Positions 34,734-44,302 are shown, numbered from the stretch's first letter. The stretch: 64,000 bases of DNA from CAZLRH01 sp964562015 (GCA_964562015.1 CAZLRH010000001.1:248001-312000); one strand, 5' to 3'. Notes: generated by a model not told the origin, from the sequence alone. Program-made: numbers and translations.

Positions 34734-37007
34734 ATGCGGAACCGGCACGCCATTTTTTTGTTTCTCGGGGCGCTGGGCTGCACCGTCCAGACGCAAGGCG
34801 CGGTGCCGGACGTTATTCTGACTGCGCCCGTTCCCTTGTCCTCCGGCGCGAATGCGCCGAACGTGCCGCCGATGGACCGGCACGCGCTCGTCTCGCGGCA
34901 TAACGTGGTGCTCACGCAATTCGATCCGGAAAACCCGTTGACCGTCGGGAACGGCCAATTCGCCTTCACGGTGGATGCCACCGGCCTCCAAACTTTTCCC
35001 GACGCCTTTGCGCAAACCATCCCGCTCTGCACGATGGCCGACTGGGGCTGGCATTCGTTTCCCAATCCGAATCGCTGGAGCATCGACAACTTCACCCTGA
35101 AAACCTTCACCAGCCACGGCCGTCCCGTGCCCTACGCCGACGTGGCCGGCCGCGCCACCAACCCCGCGGACCAACGCACCGCCGGCGCGAATACCGGCAA
35201 TGCGCAGAGCAATTACCTGCGTGAAAACCCGCACAAATTCAATCTCGGGCAAATCGGTTTCGTGCTGACCAAGCTCAACGGCACTCCGGCCACGCCCACA
35301 GACCTTACCAACATTGAGCAGACGCTGGATTTGTGGAACGGCACCATCAACAGCAAATTTGCTTTCGAGGGCCAAAACGTCGTGGTGGAGACCCTTTGTG
35401 CCCCCGGTTCCGATCGGGTGGCGGTGCGCGTTGATTCGCCGCTGATTAGAACCGGGCAAGTCGCCGTTCAAATCCGTTTCCCATACGCCTCCTCCGGCAA
35501 AGACGGCTCTGATTGGACCAAACCGAACGCCCACATCTCCGAGTTACACCCTGATACCCCAACCCCCAATGCTGCCCCCGGTTCGCTTCCAGCGGTAATC
35601 ACGCGGACGCTGGATGACACAAATTATGTGGTAGAAGTAAAGTCTCCGAATGCAACGCTCGTAGCCGCCGCGCCGCATCAATTTTCCCTGCGGCCGAAAG
35701 GAAGCCTAGATGGATTTGATTTCTCCGTGGAGTTTTACCCGCGTTCTCAGTTAAGGGTCTCCACCGCCATTCCTGATATATCTTTTGCCGCCACCGCTAA
35801 CAGTGCAGCCACCCACTGGAACCATTTCTGGTCCACCGGCGGGGCCATCGATCTTTCTTTAAGCAAGGACCCACGCTGGAGCGAACTCGAGCGACGCATC
35901 GTGCTCTCGGAATATTTGACCGCGGTGCAGTCCACCGGGAAAAATCCACCCGCTGAAACCGGGCTGACCATCAATAGTTGGTACGGAAAGTTTCATTTGG
36001 AAATGTACTGGTGGCACGACGCGCATTTCGCGTTGTGGGACCGTGCGCCGCTGCTGGAAAACAGTCTCGCTTTCTACGCCCGCGCCCTGCCCCCCGCGCG
36101 GGCCATGGCGCAGCGGCAGGGTTATGCCGGCGCGCGCTGGCCTAAGATGACCAACCCGGACGGCGCGGAATCGCCCTCGTCCGTCGGCCCTTTTTTAATT
36201 TGGGAGCAGCCGCACCCGATTTATCTGGCCGAACTCGCCTACCGCGCGCATCCCAGCCGCGCCACGCTCGAGCAATACCAGGACGTGATTTTTGCCACCG
36301 CCGACTTCATGGCCTCGTATGCCTGGTGGGACGAGGCGGCGAAGCGCTACGTGCTCGGGCCGCCGTTGCAGGCGGCGCAGGAGCAATATGACAAGGCAAC
36401 GATGTTCAACCCGACTTTCGAACTCGTTTACTGGCGCTGGGGCCTGGAGACGGCGCAGAAGTGGCGCGAGCGCCTGGGCCTGCCGCGCGACGAAAAATGG
36501 GACGCGGTCTTGCAAAGCCTTTCGCCCCTGCCGGTGGCCGACGGCAAATACCTTTTCACCGAAAGCACGCCCGACAGTTTCACCAACCCGAAATGGGTCA
36601 ATGACCATCCTTCGGTGCTGGCCGCGCTGGGCGTGCTGCCTGGTCCTGGCGTGGACACCGAGATCATGCGCAGCACGTTTGATTGGATTTGGACGCATTG
36701 GAACTGGCCCGACACCTGGGGCTGGGATTACCCGATGGTAGCAATGACGGCGGCGCGCTTGGGCGAGGCCAACCGCGCGGTGGATGCACTGCTGCTCGAC
36801 ACGCCGAAAAACCATTACCGGCTCAACGGCCACAATCACCAGCGCATGCCGGACTTGCCGCTGTACCTTCCGGGCAACGGCGGCTTGCTCACGGCCGTGG
36901 CGATGATGGCCGCGGGCTGGGACGGCGGGCCCGACCGCCCGGCGCCGGGCTTTCCGTCCGACGGCTCGTGGGTTGTGCGCTGGGAAAACTTGCAGAAGAT
37001 GCCGTAG
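34734..37007 (+). CDS. Exported putative (alpha/alpha)6 glycosidase, family unassigned
   Basis: A 757-residue protein with a signal peptide (FLFLGALGCTVQTQG). The N-terminal beta domain carries DRHALVSRHNVVLTQFDPEN and LTVGNGQFAFTVDATGLQTF. The 'LxxGNGxxa' pattern is shared with the GH65/GH95 type of enzyme. The C-terminal part looks like a helical toroid: WYGKFHLEMYWWHDAHFALWDR, YAGARWPKMTNPDGAESPS, EQPHPIYLAELAYR, NPTFELVYWRWGLETA and HWNWPDTWGWDYPM. I cannot put it in a numbered CAZy family. Several conserved-looking acidic residues (EMYWWHD, TNPDG, FELVYW) are catalytic candidates. Its place between a GH106 enzyme and a dehydrogenase, with 3-bp spacing to the former, says it works on the same polymer. 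Confidence 0.7.
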   Translation: MRNRHAIFLFLGALGCTVQTQGAVPDVILTAPVPLSSGANAPNVPPMDRHALVSRHNVVLTQFDPENPLTVGNGQFAFTVDATGLQTFPDAFAQTIPLCTMADWGWHSFPNPNRWSIDNFTLKTFTSHGRPVPYADVAGRATNPADQRTAGANTGNAQSNYLRENPHKFNLGQIGFVLTKLNGTPATPTDLTNIEQTLDLWNGTINSKFAFEGQNVVVETLCAPGSDRVAVRVDSPLIRTGQVAVQIRFPYASSGKDGSDWTKPNAHISELHPDTPTPNAAPGSLPAVITRTLDDTNYVVEVKSPNATLVAAAPHQFSLRPKGSLDGFDFSVEFYPRSQLRVSTAIPDISFAATANSAATHWNHFWSTGGAIDLSLSKDPRWSELERRIVLSEYLTAVQSTGKNPPAETGLTINSWYGKFHLEMYWWHDAHFALWDRAPLLENSLAFYARALPPARAMAQRQGYAGARWPKMTNPDGAESPSSVGPFLIWEQPHPIYLAELAYRAHPSRATLEQYQDVIFATADFMASYAWWDEAAKRYVLGPPLQAAQEQYDKATMFNPTFELVYWRWGLETAQKWRERLGLPRDEKWDAVLQSLSPLPVADGKYLFTESTPDSFTNPKWVNDHPSVLAALGVLPGPGVDTEIMRSTFDWIWTHWNWPDTWGWDYPMVAMTAARLGEANRAVDALLLDTPKNHYRLNGHNHQRMPDLPLYLPGNGGLLTAVAMMAAGWDGGPDRPAPGFPSDGSWVVRWENLQKMP

Positions 37008-37045
37008 TTGGCTTTGTCTGGCGGTGGAGATTTTAATTTAACGCC

Positions 37046-38098
37046 ATGCCCGCCCGGTATTCCTACGCTTCCCTGCTCACTTGCGCCGAAACGCTGCTCA
37101 CCCGGGCAGGCCTCGACGCCGCCAGTGCGCGCATTGTCGCCGAAGTTTTGCTCGAGGGTGATTTGCTGGGTAAGACCACGCACGGCCTCCATCTGCTGGG
37201 CCTGTATTTGCAAAGCATTGCCGACGGCCAGATGACACTCACGGGTGCGTCGCGCATCGTCAACGAATCGCCCGCGGTGCTCGTCCTCGATGGCCGCTAT
37301 CTGCCGGGGCCCGTGCTCGTGCGCGAGGCCATTGCGTGGGCCGTGCCCAAGGCGCGTACGTTCGGGCTGGCGGCGGTTTCCATCGGACGCTCGCACCATA
37401 TCGGCTGCCTGGAGGCGTACCTCCGGCCTGTCACCGACCTCGGGCTGGTCATTCTGCTTTCCTGCACCGATCCGTTTAACCGCACCGTCGCGCCCCATGG
37501 CGGGTTGACGGCGGTCTCGAGCCCCAACCCCATCGCCGCCGGCATCCCGACCGCCAGAGACGCGGTGCTCCTCGACTTCTGCACCGCGAACGCCAGCAAC
37601 GGCCACAACGCGCGTTTGAAACTGGAAGGCAAGCGCCACGCCTCGCCCTGCCTGCAAACCGCCGGCGGCCAATTGAGCGACGACCCGGAGCAATTGTACA
37701 CGGATCCGCCCGGCTCGATTCTCCCGCTCGGCGGCGTTGAATTCGGTTACAAGGGCTTTGGGCTTTCCATCCTGATGGAAGCATTGACCTCGGCGCTCGC
37801 GGGCCACGGCCGCGCCGATAAACCCGGGCAATGGGGCGGCTCCGTTTTCCTGCAAATTCTCGACCCGGCCCGTTTTGGCGGGGACGCCGCCTTCCGCCGC
37901 GAAACCCAGTTTTTTGCCGATGCCTGCCAGGCCTCGACGCCCCGGCCCGGTCAAAAATCCGTGCGCCTGCCCGGCGAAAACGCGCTCGCCGCCCGGCGGA
38001 AACAACTGGCCGAGGGCATTGCCCTGTACCCCACCATCCCGCCGATGCTGAAAAAATGGACGGAAAAATTCGGGGTGGAACTGCCGCAGCCACTTTGA
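37046..38098 (+). CDS. Ldh-family NAD(P)-dependent oxidoreductase, second copy
   Basis: Cytoplasmic, 350 residues, start ATG 37046, no signal peptide, unlike nearly all its neighbours. Family marks: KTTHGLHLLGLYLQSI (THG motif), FGLAAVSIGRSHHIGCLEAYL with the active-site His, VAPHGGLTAVSSPNPIAAGIPT, LLDFCTANASNG, and the C-terminal GVEFGYKGFGLSILMEALTSALAG. It differs strongly from the copy at 4565-5662 and so probably has another substrate. Sitting inside the polysaccharide island, it may reduce or oxidise a sugar acid released from rhamnogalacturonan. It converges on the patatin gene with only 17 bp between. Confidence 0.85.
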   Translation: MPARYSYASLLTCAETLLTRAGLDAASARIVAEVLLEGDLLGKTTHGLHLLGLYLQSIADGQMTLTGASRIVNESPAVLVLDGRYLPGPVLVREAIAWAVPKARTFGLAAVSIGRSHHIGCLEAYLRPVTDLGLVILLSCTDPFNRTVAPHGGLTAVSSPNPIAAGIPTARDAVLLDFCTANASNGHNARLKLEGKRHASPCLQTAGGQLSDDPEQLYTDPPGSILPLGGVEFGYKGFGLSILMEALTSALAGHGRADKPGQWGGSVFLQILDPARFGGDAAFRRETQFFADACQASTPRPGQKSVRLPGENALAARRKQLAEGIALYPTIPPMLKKWTEKFGVELPQPL

Positions 38099-38115
38099 GA
38101 AAGTGGCCCGGTTAA

Positions 38116-39831
38116 TTATCTCCCGGCATGCGGGATTCCGCCGGGTGGCGGCTCCGGCGCATCCATCTCCAGCCAGGCATCCAGCTTGGGTTTGAGGTAA
38201 AATGTTTTTACCGGCCAGCGCAGCAGGCACGCCATGCCCGCTTTGGTCATCAACGCATCGGCGCCCGCGAGCAGGCGGTCGCGGAGCTTCGTCCGTTCGT
38301 CGAGCGAAAGATTGGCGGCGTGGAATTTATTGAAGGCCTCATTCACGACAACGGGTGAGTCCGGCTTATAACGGAGGGGTCCCAGCCCGACGGCCCCGGG
38401 CGCATTTTGACCGTCAAGGAATTCCATCGCCTTTTTGCGGCCCACGTCGTAGTCATGCTGGCGGATGCGCTGGTCAAAAAACCCGGCAAAGGCCTGCACG
38501 GATGAGCCCGCCAATTCGTCGTCATTCGCGGTGATGGCGAAAATGTTCATCTCGTCGGTGGTTTCCAAATCTGCCGCAATTTCGAGCACGAGAATGGTGT
38601 TGAGCCAGGCGTCGGCGGTGCCTGCTGCCAGCGTCGGCGCACTCAGCGCCAGGTAATCCTGGACGAATTGCTGCCGCAGGCGCTTGAGTGCATCTTTAAT
38701 GAAATCATCGGTGAGGCGCTGGGGCTCATGGGCTTGCAAGAGCTTAAGATAAGCGGCGGCGGCGGACGCAATCCCGCTGGCCGTGGCAGTCCCATGCAAG
38801 AGCGCGTCCCGCAATTGCGCCGCCCGCTGATTGAACAAATTCACGTCCGCATTCGCTTTCTCGGCCATGATCCAGTCATGAAAGCGGGCCTGGTTGAAAA
38901 TAGCGCCGATGAGCGCCTTGCCGGTGGCGAGAAAATCGGCGTTCTTATCCGTCAGCACCGGCGTGCCGCCGCCGGCGATGCTCGACCCGCGCGTGCCCGG
39001 CGCGACGAAAAGATAAAACCGCGTATCGGTGTCCTGGTGTTCGTCAATCCCGTCCACGAAGTTTTTCGCCATGCCGAGCGGCTCGTTTTGAAAGACGCCA
39101 CCGTCCGTGTAGGCGAATTTGAGCCCCGGATCCGGAAAGTGCGCGGGCACGGGATCGGCGAAGTCGGCCGCCTTGCGCTGGAGGGCCTTGACCGCGAAGG
39201 CAAAGGGAAAGGCGCCGCAGGAGACCGCGGCATTGCGGGCCTCTTCCCAGGCGGCGGCATTGTCGGAGTCCGCCCCGGTGGTCAACGTGCGGAGAAATTC
39301 GTCCTGATAGCGCGTGTAGATAAATTCGCCGCCGGTGCGCAGTTCGCGGGCGTAATCAATGCCGTCAAGGTTGGAGAGCGCGAGGCCGAGATAGAGCGGC
39401 TTATCCGGATTAATCGCCGGATGCCGCACGGCGGCGGGCGGCGGATTGGTTTGATAGCGGCCCGTGATGTATTTCTTGGACAAGCCTTCGATAAAAGCGG
39501 ACGAAAGCAACGACGAGGAGGTGTCTTCCTGCGGCGTTTGATTCAACAAGGCCTCGAGGCTGACGTCATTGACCCAGGGATCGTGCAGCGCATTGGAGCT
39601 CTCGCCCGCGAGTGCGGCCCCGTCGTACAGCAGTTTTTGCGCAAGGATAGTCGCGCACATGCCACCGGCGGAAGCCCCGGTCAGCACGTCCACATAGATT
39701 CGCTCGTCAGCGGGGGTGTTGGGATCGCAATTGTGGGCCGCGAGGGCGCGGAAGATTTCGAAGAGCACGCCGGCCTCGTAACTGCCGAGCGAAACCGCCC
39801 CCGAAATGGTGATGGCGAGACGTTTGTTCAT
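38116..39831 (-). CDS. Patatin-like phospholipase family protein
   Basis: A 571-residue protein on the opposite strand to the island. The oxyanion motif SGAVSLGSYEAG is at residues 10-21, the nucleophile elbow GASAGG has S54, and the catalytic Asp lies in AYTDGGVFQNEP. The C-terminal half (about 300 residues) is an extra helical region (ELAGSSVQAFAGFFDQRIRQHDYDVGRK), which is longer than in plain patatins. No signal peptide; likely cytoplasmic or membrane-associated lipid acyl hydrolase. It interrupts the run of plus-strand polysaccharide genes and has no obvious link to them. Confidence 0.88.
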   Translation of the reverse strand: MNKRLAITISGAVSLGSYEAGVLFEIFRALAAHNCDPNTPADERIYVDVLTGASAGGMCATILAQKLLYDGAALAGESSNALHDPWVNDVSLEALLNQTPQEDTSSSLLSSAFIEGLSKKYITGRYQTNPPPAAVRHPAINPDKPLYLGLALSNLDGIDYARELRTGGEFIYTRYQDEFLRTLTTGADSDNAAAWEEARNAAVSCGAFPFAFAVKALQRKAADFADPVPAHFPDPGLKFAYTDGGVFQNEPLGMAKNFVDGIDEHQDTDTRFYLFVAPGTRGSSIAGGGTPVLTDKNADFLATGKALIGAIFNQARFHDWIMAEKANADVNLFNQRAAQLRDALLHGTATASGIASAAAAYLKLLQAHEPQRLTDDFIKDALKRLRQQFVQDYLALSAPTLAAGTADAWLNTILVLEIAADLETTDEMNIFAITANDDELAGSSVQAFAGFFDQRIRQHDYDVGRKKAMEFLDGQNAPGAVGLGPLRYKPDSPVVVNEAFNKFHAANLSLDERTKLRDRLLAGADALMTKAGMACLLRWPVKTFYLKPKLDAWLEMDAPEPPPGGIPHAGR

Positions 39832-40227
39832 GAGGCTACCTGGTTTTGAAGTTGCGAAGAGTAGTTCAGTCCGGCTTCGGTCGTAATTTCTTCCTCTTGC
39901 AACCGTAAATCACGATGTTTCCGGCCGCCTGAAATGGTGAACTAATATTTTAGCATCAATATGTAAAGCGAAAGCGTATCACAGTCAAAATACGGCTAGA
40001 TGAGCAGCAACCAAGCGACCTAACGTCCAAAGCCGAGAATTTGCCCCCACGGGGTTGCTGACCCAAGAAGAAGAATCTTTGGCACAAAACCCCCATTTTC
40101 CGGCTTTGGATTGGACATCCCAATCCGGTGGACAATCCTTACCCCACCCCTTCGCTTTTTGGCCCAAAACAGGTGCAACTTTCTCGCTTTGCCTTGGTGT
40201 CACTTATTTCACCCCTTCCTCACTGCC
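39832..40227. other. Non-coding gap with inverted repeat
   Basis: About 396 bp without a credible gene; a 72-codon minus-strand frame at 39985-40203 has no family features. AT-rich sequence at 39930-39980 probably holds the promoter of the patatin gene. A perfect 10-bp inverted repeat, TCCAAAGCCG at 40026-40035 and CGGCTTTGGA at 40101-40110, frames 65 bp with G- and C-runs. It could fold in RNA or be a small repeat element. Confidence 0.5.
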
Positions 40228-40338
40228 ATGAAATGCCCCCTGCCTCTGGGGCTCGCGGCCTGCGCCGCGGGCTTGTCATGCTTTACCGCTCACGCGCAAA
40301 CCCCCGTCCAGATGGTGGTTTTGCCGGCCCGCCCGTGA
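40228..40338 (+). pseudogene. Signal-peptide-only reading frame, possible gene remnant
   Basis: An ATG-started frame of 36 codons that encodes little more than a good signal peptide (PLPLGLAACAAGLSCFTAHA followed by QTPVQ) and then stops. The preceding context, CTTCCTCACTGCC, is like that of the exported-enzyme genes. The most likely reading is the 5' remnant of an exported-protein gene whose body has been lost. It could also be a real very small secreted peptide. Confidence 0.35.
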
Positions 40339-40448
40339 GCACGCCAGCCACCCCGACGATTCCCTTGCCCATTCCGGCCCAATTGCTCCACGAGAATCAT
40401 TACCGGAGGCCGGGCGATAAAAACGCCGCCTCCTTCAACCCCAAGGCC

Positions 40449-41336
40449 ATGCCAACACCCCGACCGCTGTTGGTGCTCCTTGCCGCGTATGCGCTGACGA
40501 CGGCGGGCGCGCACGCGCATGACCCCTACCAAGGCTGGACCTCCGCGGATTTGCGCACGGATGGCACGATGCTGATTAGCCTGACGATTGGCCAGGGGGC
40601 GGCGCGCAACCTGCTCGAGCCCAAGCCGGAGGTTTACTTCACGGAGGATAATTTTGCGGAGTACCACGCGCCATTGAAGGCGCAGGCGCTGAACTTGTTC
40701 ACCGTCACCTCGAATGGCACCACGCTCGCGCCGAAGACGGCGGAATCCATTCTGACGGATGAAGCGGATGTGACCTTCATCATCACTTATCCGCGGCCTG
40801 CGCCCGGCGCTTTGCATATCAAGGCCAATTATTTGCAAAAAATGGAGGACGGCCATGTGGATACGCTCGAAGTTGTCGAAGGCACGCGGGCGAGTTACGG
40901 CATGGCGGATTTGGACGTGGAGCATCCCGCGCTGGATTTGACTCTGCCCGCGAGCCTGCCCGCGACCCGGTTTCCGGCTGCTCCGCCCACCGCGAGCCCG
41001 CCGCAAGGCGCGTCGTCGTCGTACGCGCCACCGCCCGGGACGCCATTTCCCGTGTCCACACCATCCAAACCGGCAACGGCGGCAGCCACCACCTCTTCAG
41101 CGCCCGCGGCGCCTTCGGACACGAGTCCAGCGACCTCTGCGCCCGTGGCGAATACCGCCTCGAATCCCGCCGTCTCCGCGCCCGCTGCTGCGCCGGCCAC
41201 CGTCCCTCAGTCCATGCCCCCGACGGCTTCGCCCCTCGGGCTGCAACGTCTTATTTCCTTCTTTTCCCATAACCTCGTGGCCACTGTGGTCGCGGTGATT
41301 TTAATCGGTTTCTTCGTCCTGCGCTTGAGCCGTTAA
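40449..41336 (+). CDS. Exported hypothetical protein with C-terminal membrane anchor
   Basis: A 295-residue protein: signal peptide (LLVLLAAYALTTAGAHA), then a domain of about 145 residues starting HDPYQGWTSADLRTDG. A Pro/Ala/Ser/Thr-rich linker of about 100 residues and a final membrane helix (LVATVVAVILIGFFVLRLSR) follow. The folded domain has IKANYLQKMEDGHVDTLEV and a YPRPAPGAL stretch. I recall similar conserved hypotheticals in Opitutales and Planctomycetes but know no function. The long linker and the C-terminal helix with basic end suggest surface or periplasmic display. The open frame upstream of 40449 has no signal and is ignored. Confidence 0.7.
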   Translation: MPTPRPLLVLLAAYALTTAGAHAHDPYQGWTSADLRTDGTMLISLTIGQGAARNLLEPKPEVYFTEDNFAEYHAPLKAQALNLFTVTSNGTTLAPKTAESILTDEADVTFIITYPRPAPGALHIKANYLQKMEDGHVDTLEVVEGTRASYGMADLDVEHPALDLTLPASLPATRFPAAPPTASPPQGASSSYAPPPGTPFPVSTPSKPATAAATTSSAPAAPSDTSPATSAPVANTASNPAVSAPAAAPATVPQSMPPTASPLGLQRLISFFSHNLVATVVAVILIGFFVLRLSR

Positions 41337-41432
41337 GACCCCGCCATCCGCACCCTCCCATTTGGGCCCATTCATTTCCATTTATCCTTGGGCATTTATC
41401 GTTCATCGTTTGCCCGCACCCCACCCCGCCCC

Positions 41433-44258
41433 ATGATTACCCCTTTGCATCTACCCCGGATTTTTACTCCTCTCCTTCTGATTCCTGCGCTTTTGGGCGC
41501 GGTCGCCCAAGCCGCTTCGGCGCCCGCGCCCGTCACTATCAAATGGCTCGACGGCGCGCCACCGCCCGTGGCCGAGGGCGTCAGTTGGGGCGTGCCGTGG
41601 CCGCAAGGCGTGGTGAAAAAAACGAATCCGCTGGTTTTAAAAACCGCGAGCGGCCAGGCGCTGCCGGTGCAAACGTGGCCAATGGCGTACTGGCCGGACG
41701 GCTCGTTGAAATGGAGCGGGGTGGCCGTCGCCGCCACGCCGGAAACCACCGGCCCGCTGTCTCTCGCCGTGGGCACGCCGCCCGCGCCGGCACATCCCAT
41801 TCAAGTTTTCCAGCATGATGGAAAAATCGACATCATCGCCGAGCCCTTGCGCTGCATTTTCAACACTTCGGGCGGCAATATATTTGAGGCCCTGTACGTC
41901 GGCAACCGGATGGTCGCGGAAAACGCGAAGCTGATCGCCATTCGTGAAGACCGCTCGCAAATGGACCAGGGTATCGTGCGCGAGGAGCAATTTGTGAGCG
42001 AAATCAAAAAAGTCACGCTCGAGCAATCCGGGCCGGTGCGCGCCGTGGTGAAAATCGAGGGCATGCACAAGGCCGCGCAGGGGGTCCGCGAGTGGCTGCC
42101 GTTTGTGGTGCGCTTTTATATGTATACTGATGGCGAGCCGCTGCGCATCACGCACACGTTTATTTACGACGGGATGCCGGACCAGGATTACATCAAGGGC
42201 CTCGGGATGTCGTTCACGGTGCCGTTTGCAGAGGAACTGCAAAACCGCCATGTGCGGTTCATGGGCGACGGCGCGGGCGTGTGGGCGCAGCCGGTGTTGC
42301 TTGTCCCCGGTTACCGCAATTTCGACCGCACGCTTTACGCCAACCAGCTCAATGGCCTGCGCATTCCCAATCTCGACGACATGACCGCGACGCAGCGCAG
42401 CGACGTGCTCACTTGCCCGTATTACAACGACTATCGCCTGACGCAATTGGGCCCGAACAGCTTTTCGATTGATAAGCGGGTCTCGCCCAAAGATGGATGG
42501 CTGCACGTGACCGACGGCCACCGCGCGCTGGGCGTGGCGGTGCTGGGCGATGTGTCGGGCGGCATCGCCGTCGGCGTGAATAATTTCTGGCAGAAGTATC
42601 CGGCGCAGTTCGAAATCAACCATGCGACCGAGGCCACCGGTGAAATGAAGGTCTGGTTCTGGTCACCGAGCGCGGAGGCCATGGATGTGCGCGTTTACGA
42701 CGAGAGTCTGACCTATGAGAATGCGCACGAACTTTCCGTCAATTATGAGGATTGGAAACCCGGCTGGGGGAATGCTTACGGCGTCGCCAACACGCACGAC
42801 CTGACTCTCTGGCCGTTCGCGGCGGTGCCGCCTGATGAGACCTTGGTGAAAATGGCGCAGGCCGCGTCCGCCACGCCGCTGCTCGTCTGCACGCCGGAAT
42901 ATTATCACTCGATTCCGGTGTTCGGTTTTTGGAGCCTGCCCGACCGCTCGACCCCGGCGCTGAAATTCGTCGAGGATGCCGTGACCGGCTTGTTTCAATA
43001 TTACCACGAGCAGGTGGACCAGCGGAATTGGTACGGGTTTTGGAATTTCGGCGACATCATGCACAATTACGATCCCGGCCGCCACGACTGGCGCTACGAT
43101 GTCGGCGGCTGGGCCTGGGATAACACCGAGCTCTCGCCGGACATGTTTTTGTGGACGATGTTCCTGCGCACCGGAGATCCGGCCATCTTTCGCATGGCCG
43201 ACAATATGGCGCGCCACACGAGCGAAGTGGACGTGTTGCACGAAGGCATTTTTTATCCGCTCGGTTCGCGCCACAGCGTGAACCACTGGGGCGACGGCGC
43301 GAAACAGCCGCGCATCAGCCACGCCGGCCTGAAAAATGTCGCCTACTACCTGACCACGGACGAGCGCCTCGGCGACCTTTTGCACGAACAATTGCCCGCG
43401 GCCGTCGCGTACGATTACGTGCGCATGATTGACCCGAGCCCCCGGGCCTCCGGTCGCGGCGAGGCGGGCGCCGCCGCGGCGCCGTATAACCCTGACGGCT
43501 CGCTGAACATCGCCTTTCAAAATCCCGCCTGGCAGGCTGCGCACGGCGGCACCATCCCCACGCCCCAAGTCAATTTCGGCCTGGATTGGACAAACTACGC
43601 CATTAATTTCATGACGGAATGGGAGCGCACCGGCGACACCCAGTGGCGCGATAAAATCACGGAGATGATGAAGTATGTTTCCCCGGCGCAAGCGGGCGGA
43701 CAGTTGCGCGGCGGCGGCGGCGGGCTCGACTTGATTTTCGGCGGGCCGGAAATCATGGCGCAATTGCTGCCCATGGTCGACGACCAGGTGTTTAAGGACG
43801 GCTGGGCGCAGACGGCGCGCGCGGTGGGGATGGGCATGAATGCCGCCGGCGGCGCGATGGCCGGACCGAAGCTCACCGCCTACGCGGCTTATGCGCTGAA
43901 AGACCCGCAACTCGGCGTGCTCGCCTGGCAGAAACTTTTGGGTGATTCCATTCCCACTCTCCCAGTTTCAAATTTCGATCCCGGTCCGAATGTGGTGAAT
44001 CCCGTCAACGATCCGGTGTTCCTCGGCGGCAGCGTGGGCTGGCAGCAGCACGGCGCGGCGAGCATCCAATGGGCGCTCAATGCCCTCGAGACTTTGGAAC
44101 TGGCCAAGGATTATCGCGCGGCCTGGGAAGCGGAAGCCGCCGCCAATCCCGCGCCCGCACCCGGCGCGCGGGGTGGGCGTGGTCGGGGAGGCCGCGCCGC
44201 CGCTGCTCCAGTGCCCAATGCGGACAATTCCACCCCGGCTCCAGCCCCGAATAATTGA
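41433..44258 (+). CDS. Exo-rhamnogalacturonan lyase family protein (PL26, PcRGLX/YetA-like) 1
   Basis: Exported enzyme of 941 residues expected to cut rhamnogalacturonan from the end by beta-elimination. The signal peptide ends near AQAAS. Family marks: VSWGVPWPQGVV, LPVQTWPMAYWPDGSLKW, KKVTLEQSGPVRAVVKIEG, REWLPFVVRFYMY, ELQNRHVRFMG, YGFWNFGDIMHNYD, WRYDVGGWAWDNTE, HWGDGAKQPRIS and NFMTEWERTGDTQW. This covers the N-terminal beta domain, the middle domain and the helical toroid. The C-terminus is a Gly/Arg tract (GARGGRGRGGRAA) with an Ala/Pro tail. It is the first of three tandem homologues and differs most from the others near the C-terminus. The ATG at 41433 follows CACCCCGCCCC. Confidence 0.87.
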   Translation: MITPLHLPRIFTPLLLIPALLGAVAQAASAPAPVTIKWLDGAPPPVAEGVSWGVPWPQGVVKKTNPLVLKTASGQALPVQTWPMAYWPDGSLKWSGVAVAATPETTGPLSLAVGTPPAPAHPIQVFQHDGKIDIIAEPLRCIFNTSGGNIFEALYVGNRMVAENAKLIAIREDRSQMDQGIVREEQFVSEIKKVTLEQSGPVRAVVKIEGMHKAAQGVREWLPFVVRFYMYTDGEPLRITHTFIYDGMPDQDYIKGLGMSFTVPFAEELQNRHVRFMGDGAGVWAQPVLLVPGYRNFDRTLYANQLNGLRIPNLDDMTATQRSDVLTCPYYNDYRLTQLGPNSFSIDKRVSPKDGWLHVTDGHRALGVAVLGDVSGGIAVGVNNFWQKYPAQFEINHATEATGEMKVWFWSPSAEAMDVRVYDESLTYENAHELSVNYEDWKPGWGNAYGVANTHDLTLWPFAAVPPDETLVKMAQAASATPLLVCTPEYYHSIPVFGFWSLPDRSTPALKFVEDAVTGLFQYYHEQVDQRNWYGFWNFGDIMHNYDPGRHDWRYDVGGWAWDNTELSPDMFLWTMFLRTGDPAIFRMADNMARHTSEVDVLHEGIFYPLGSRHSVNHWGDGAKQPRISHAGLKNVAYYLTTDERLGDLLHEQLPAAVAYDYVRMIDPSPRASGRGEAGAAAAPYNPDGSLNIAFQNPAWQAAHGGTIPTPQVNFGLDWTNYAINFMTEWERTGDTQWRDKITEMMKYVSPAQAGGQLRGGGGGLDLIFGGPEIMAQLLPMVDDQVFKDGWAQTARAVGMGMNAAGGAMAGPKLTAYAAYALKDPQLGVLAWQKLLGDSIPTLPVSNFDPGPNVVNPVNDPVFLGGSVGWQQHGAASIQWALNALETLELAKDYRAAWEAEAAANPAPAPGARGGRGRGGRAAAAPVPNADNSTPAPAPNN

Positions 44259-44302
44259 TTTCCTCCATGGCCTTTCTTTGGTTAGACATAAACCCCCGCC
44301 CC

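Noticed and set aside
33675..35534. 619-codon minus-strand frame across the GH106-type and unassigned glycosidase genes
   Set aside because: Spans the junction of two well-supported plus-strand genes and its product is Arg/Gly/His-rich shadow sequence.
39985..40203. 72-codon minus-strand frame upstream of the patatin gene
   Set aside because: No family features, no start-site signal, and it contains the 10-bp inverted repeat of the gap.
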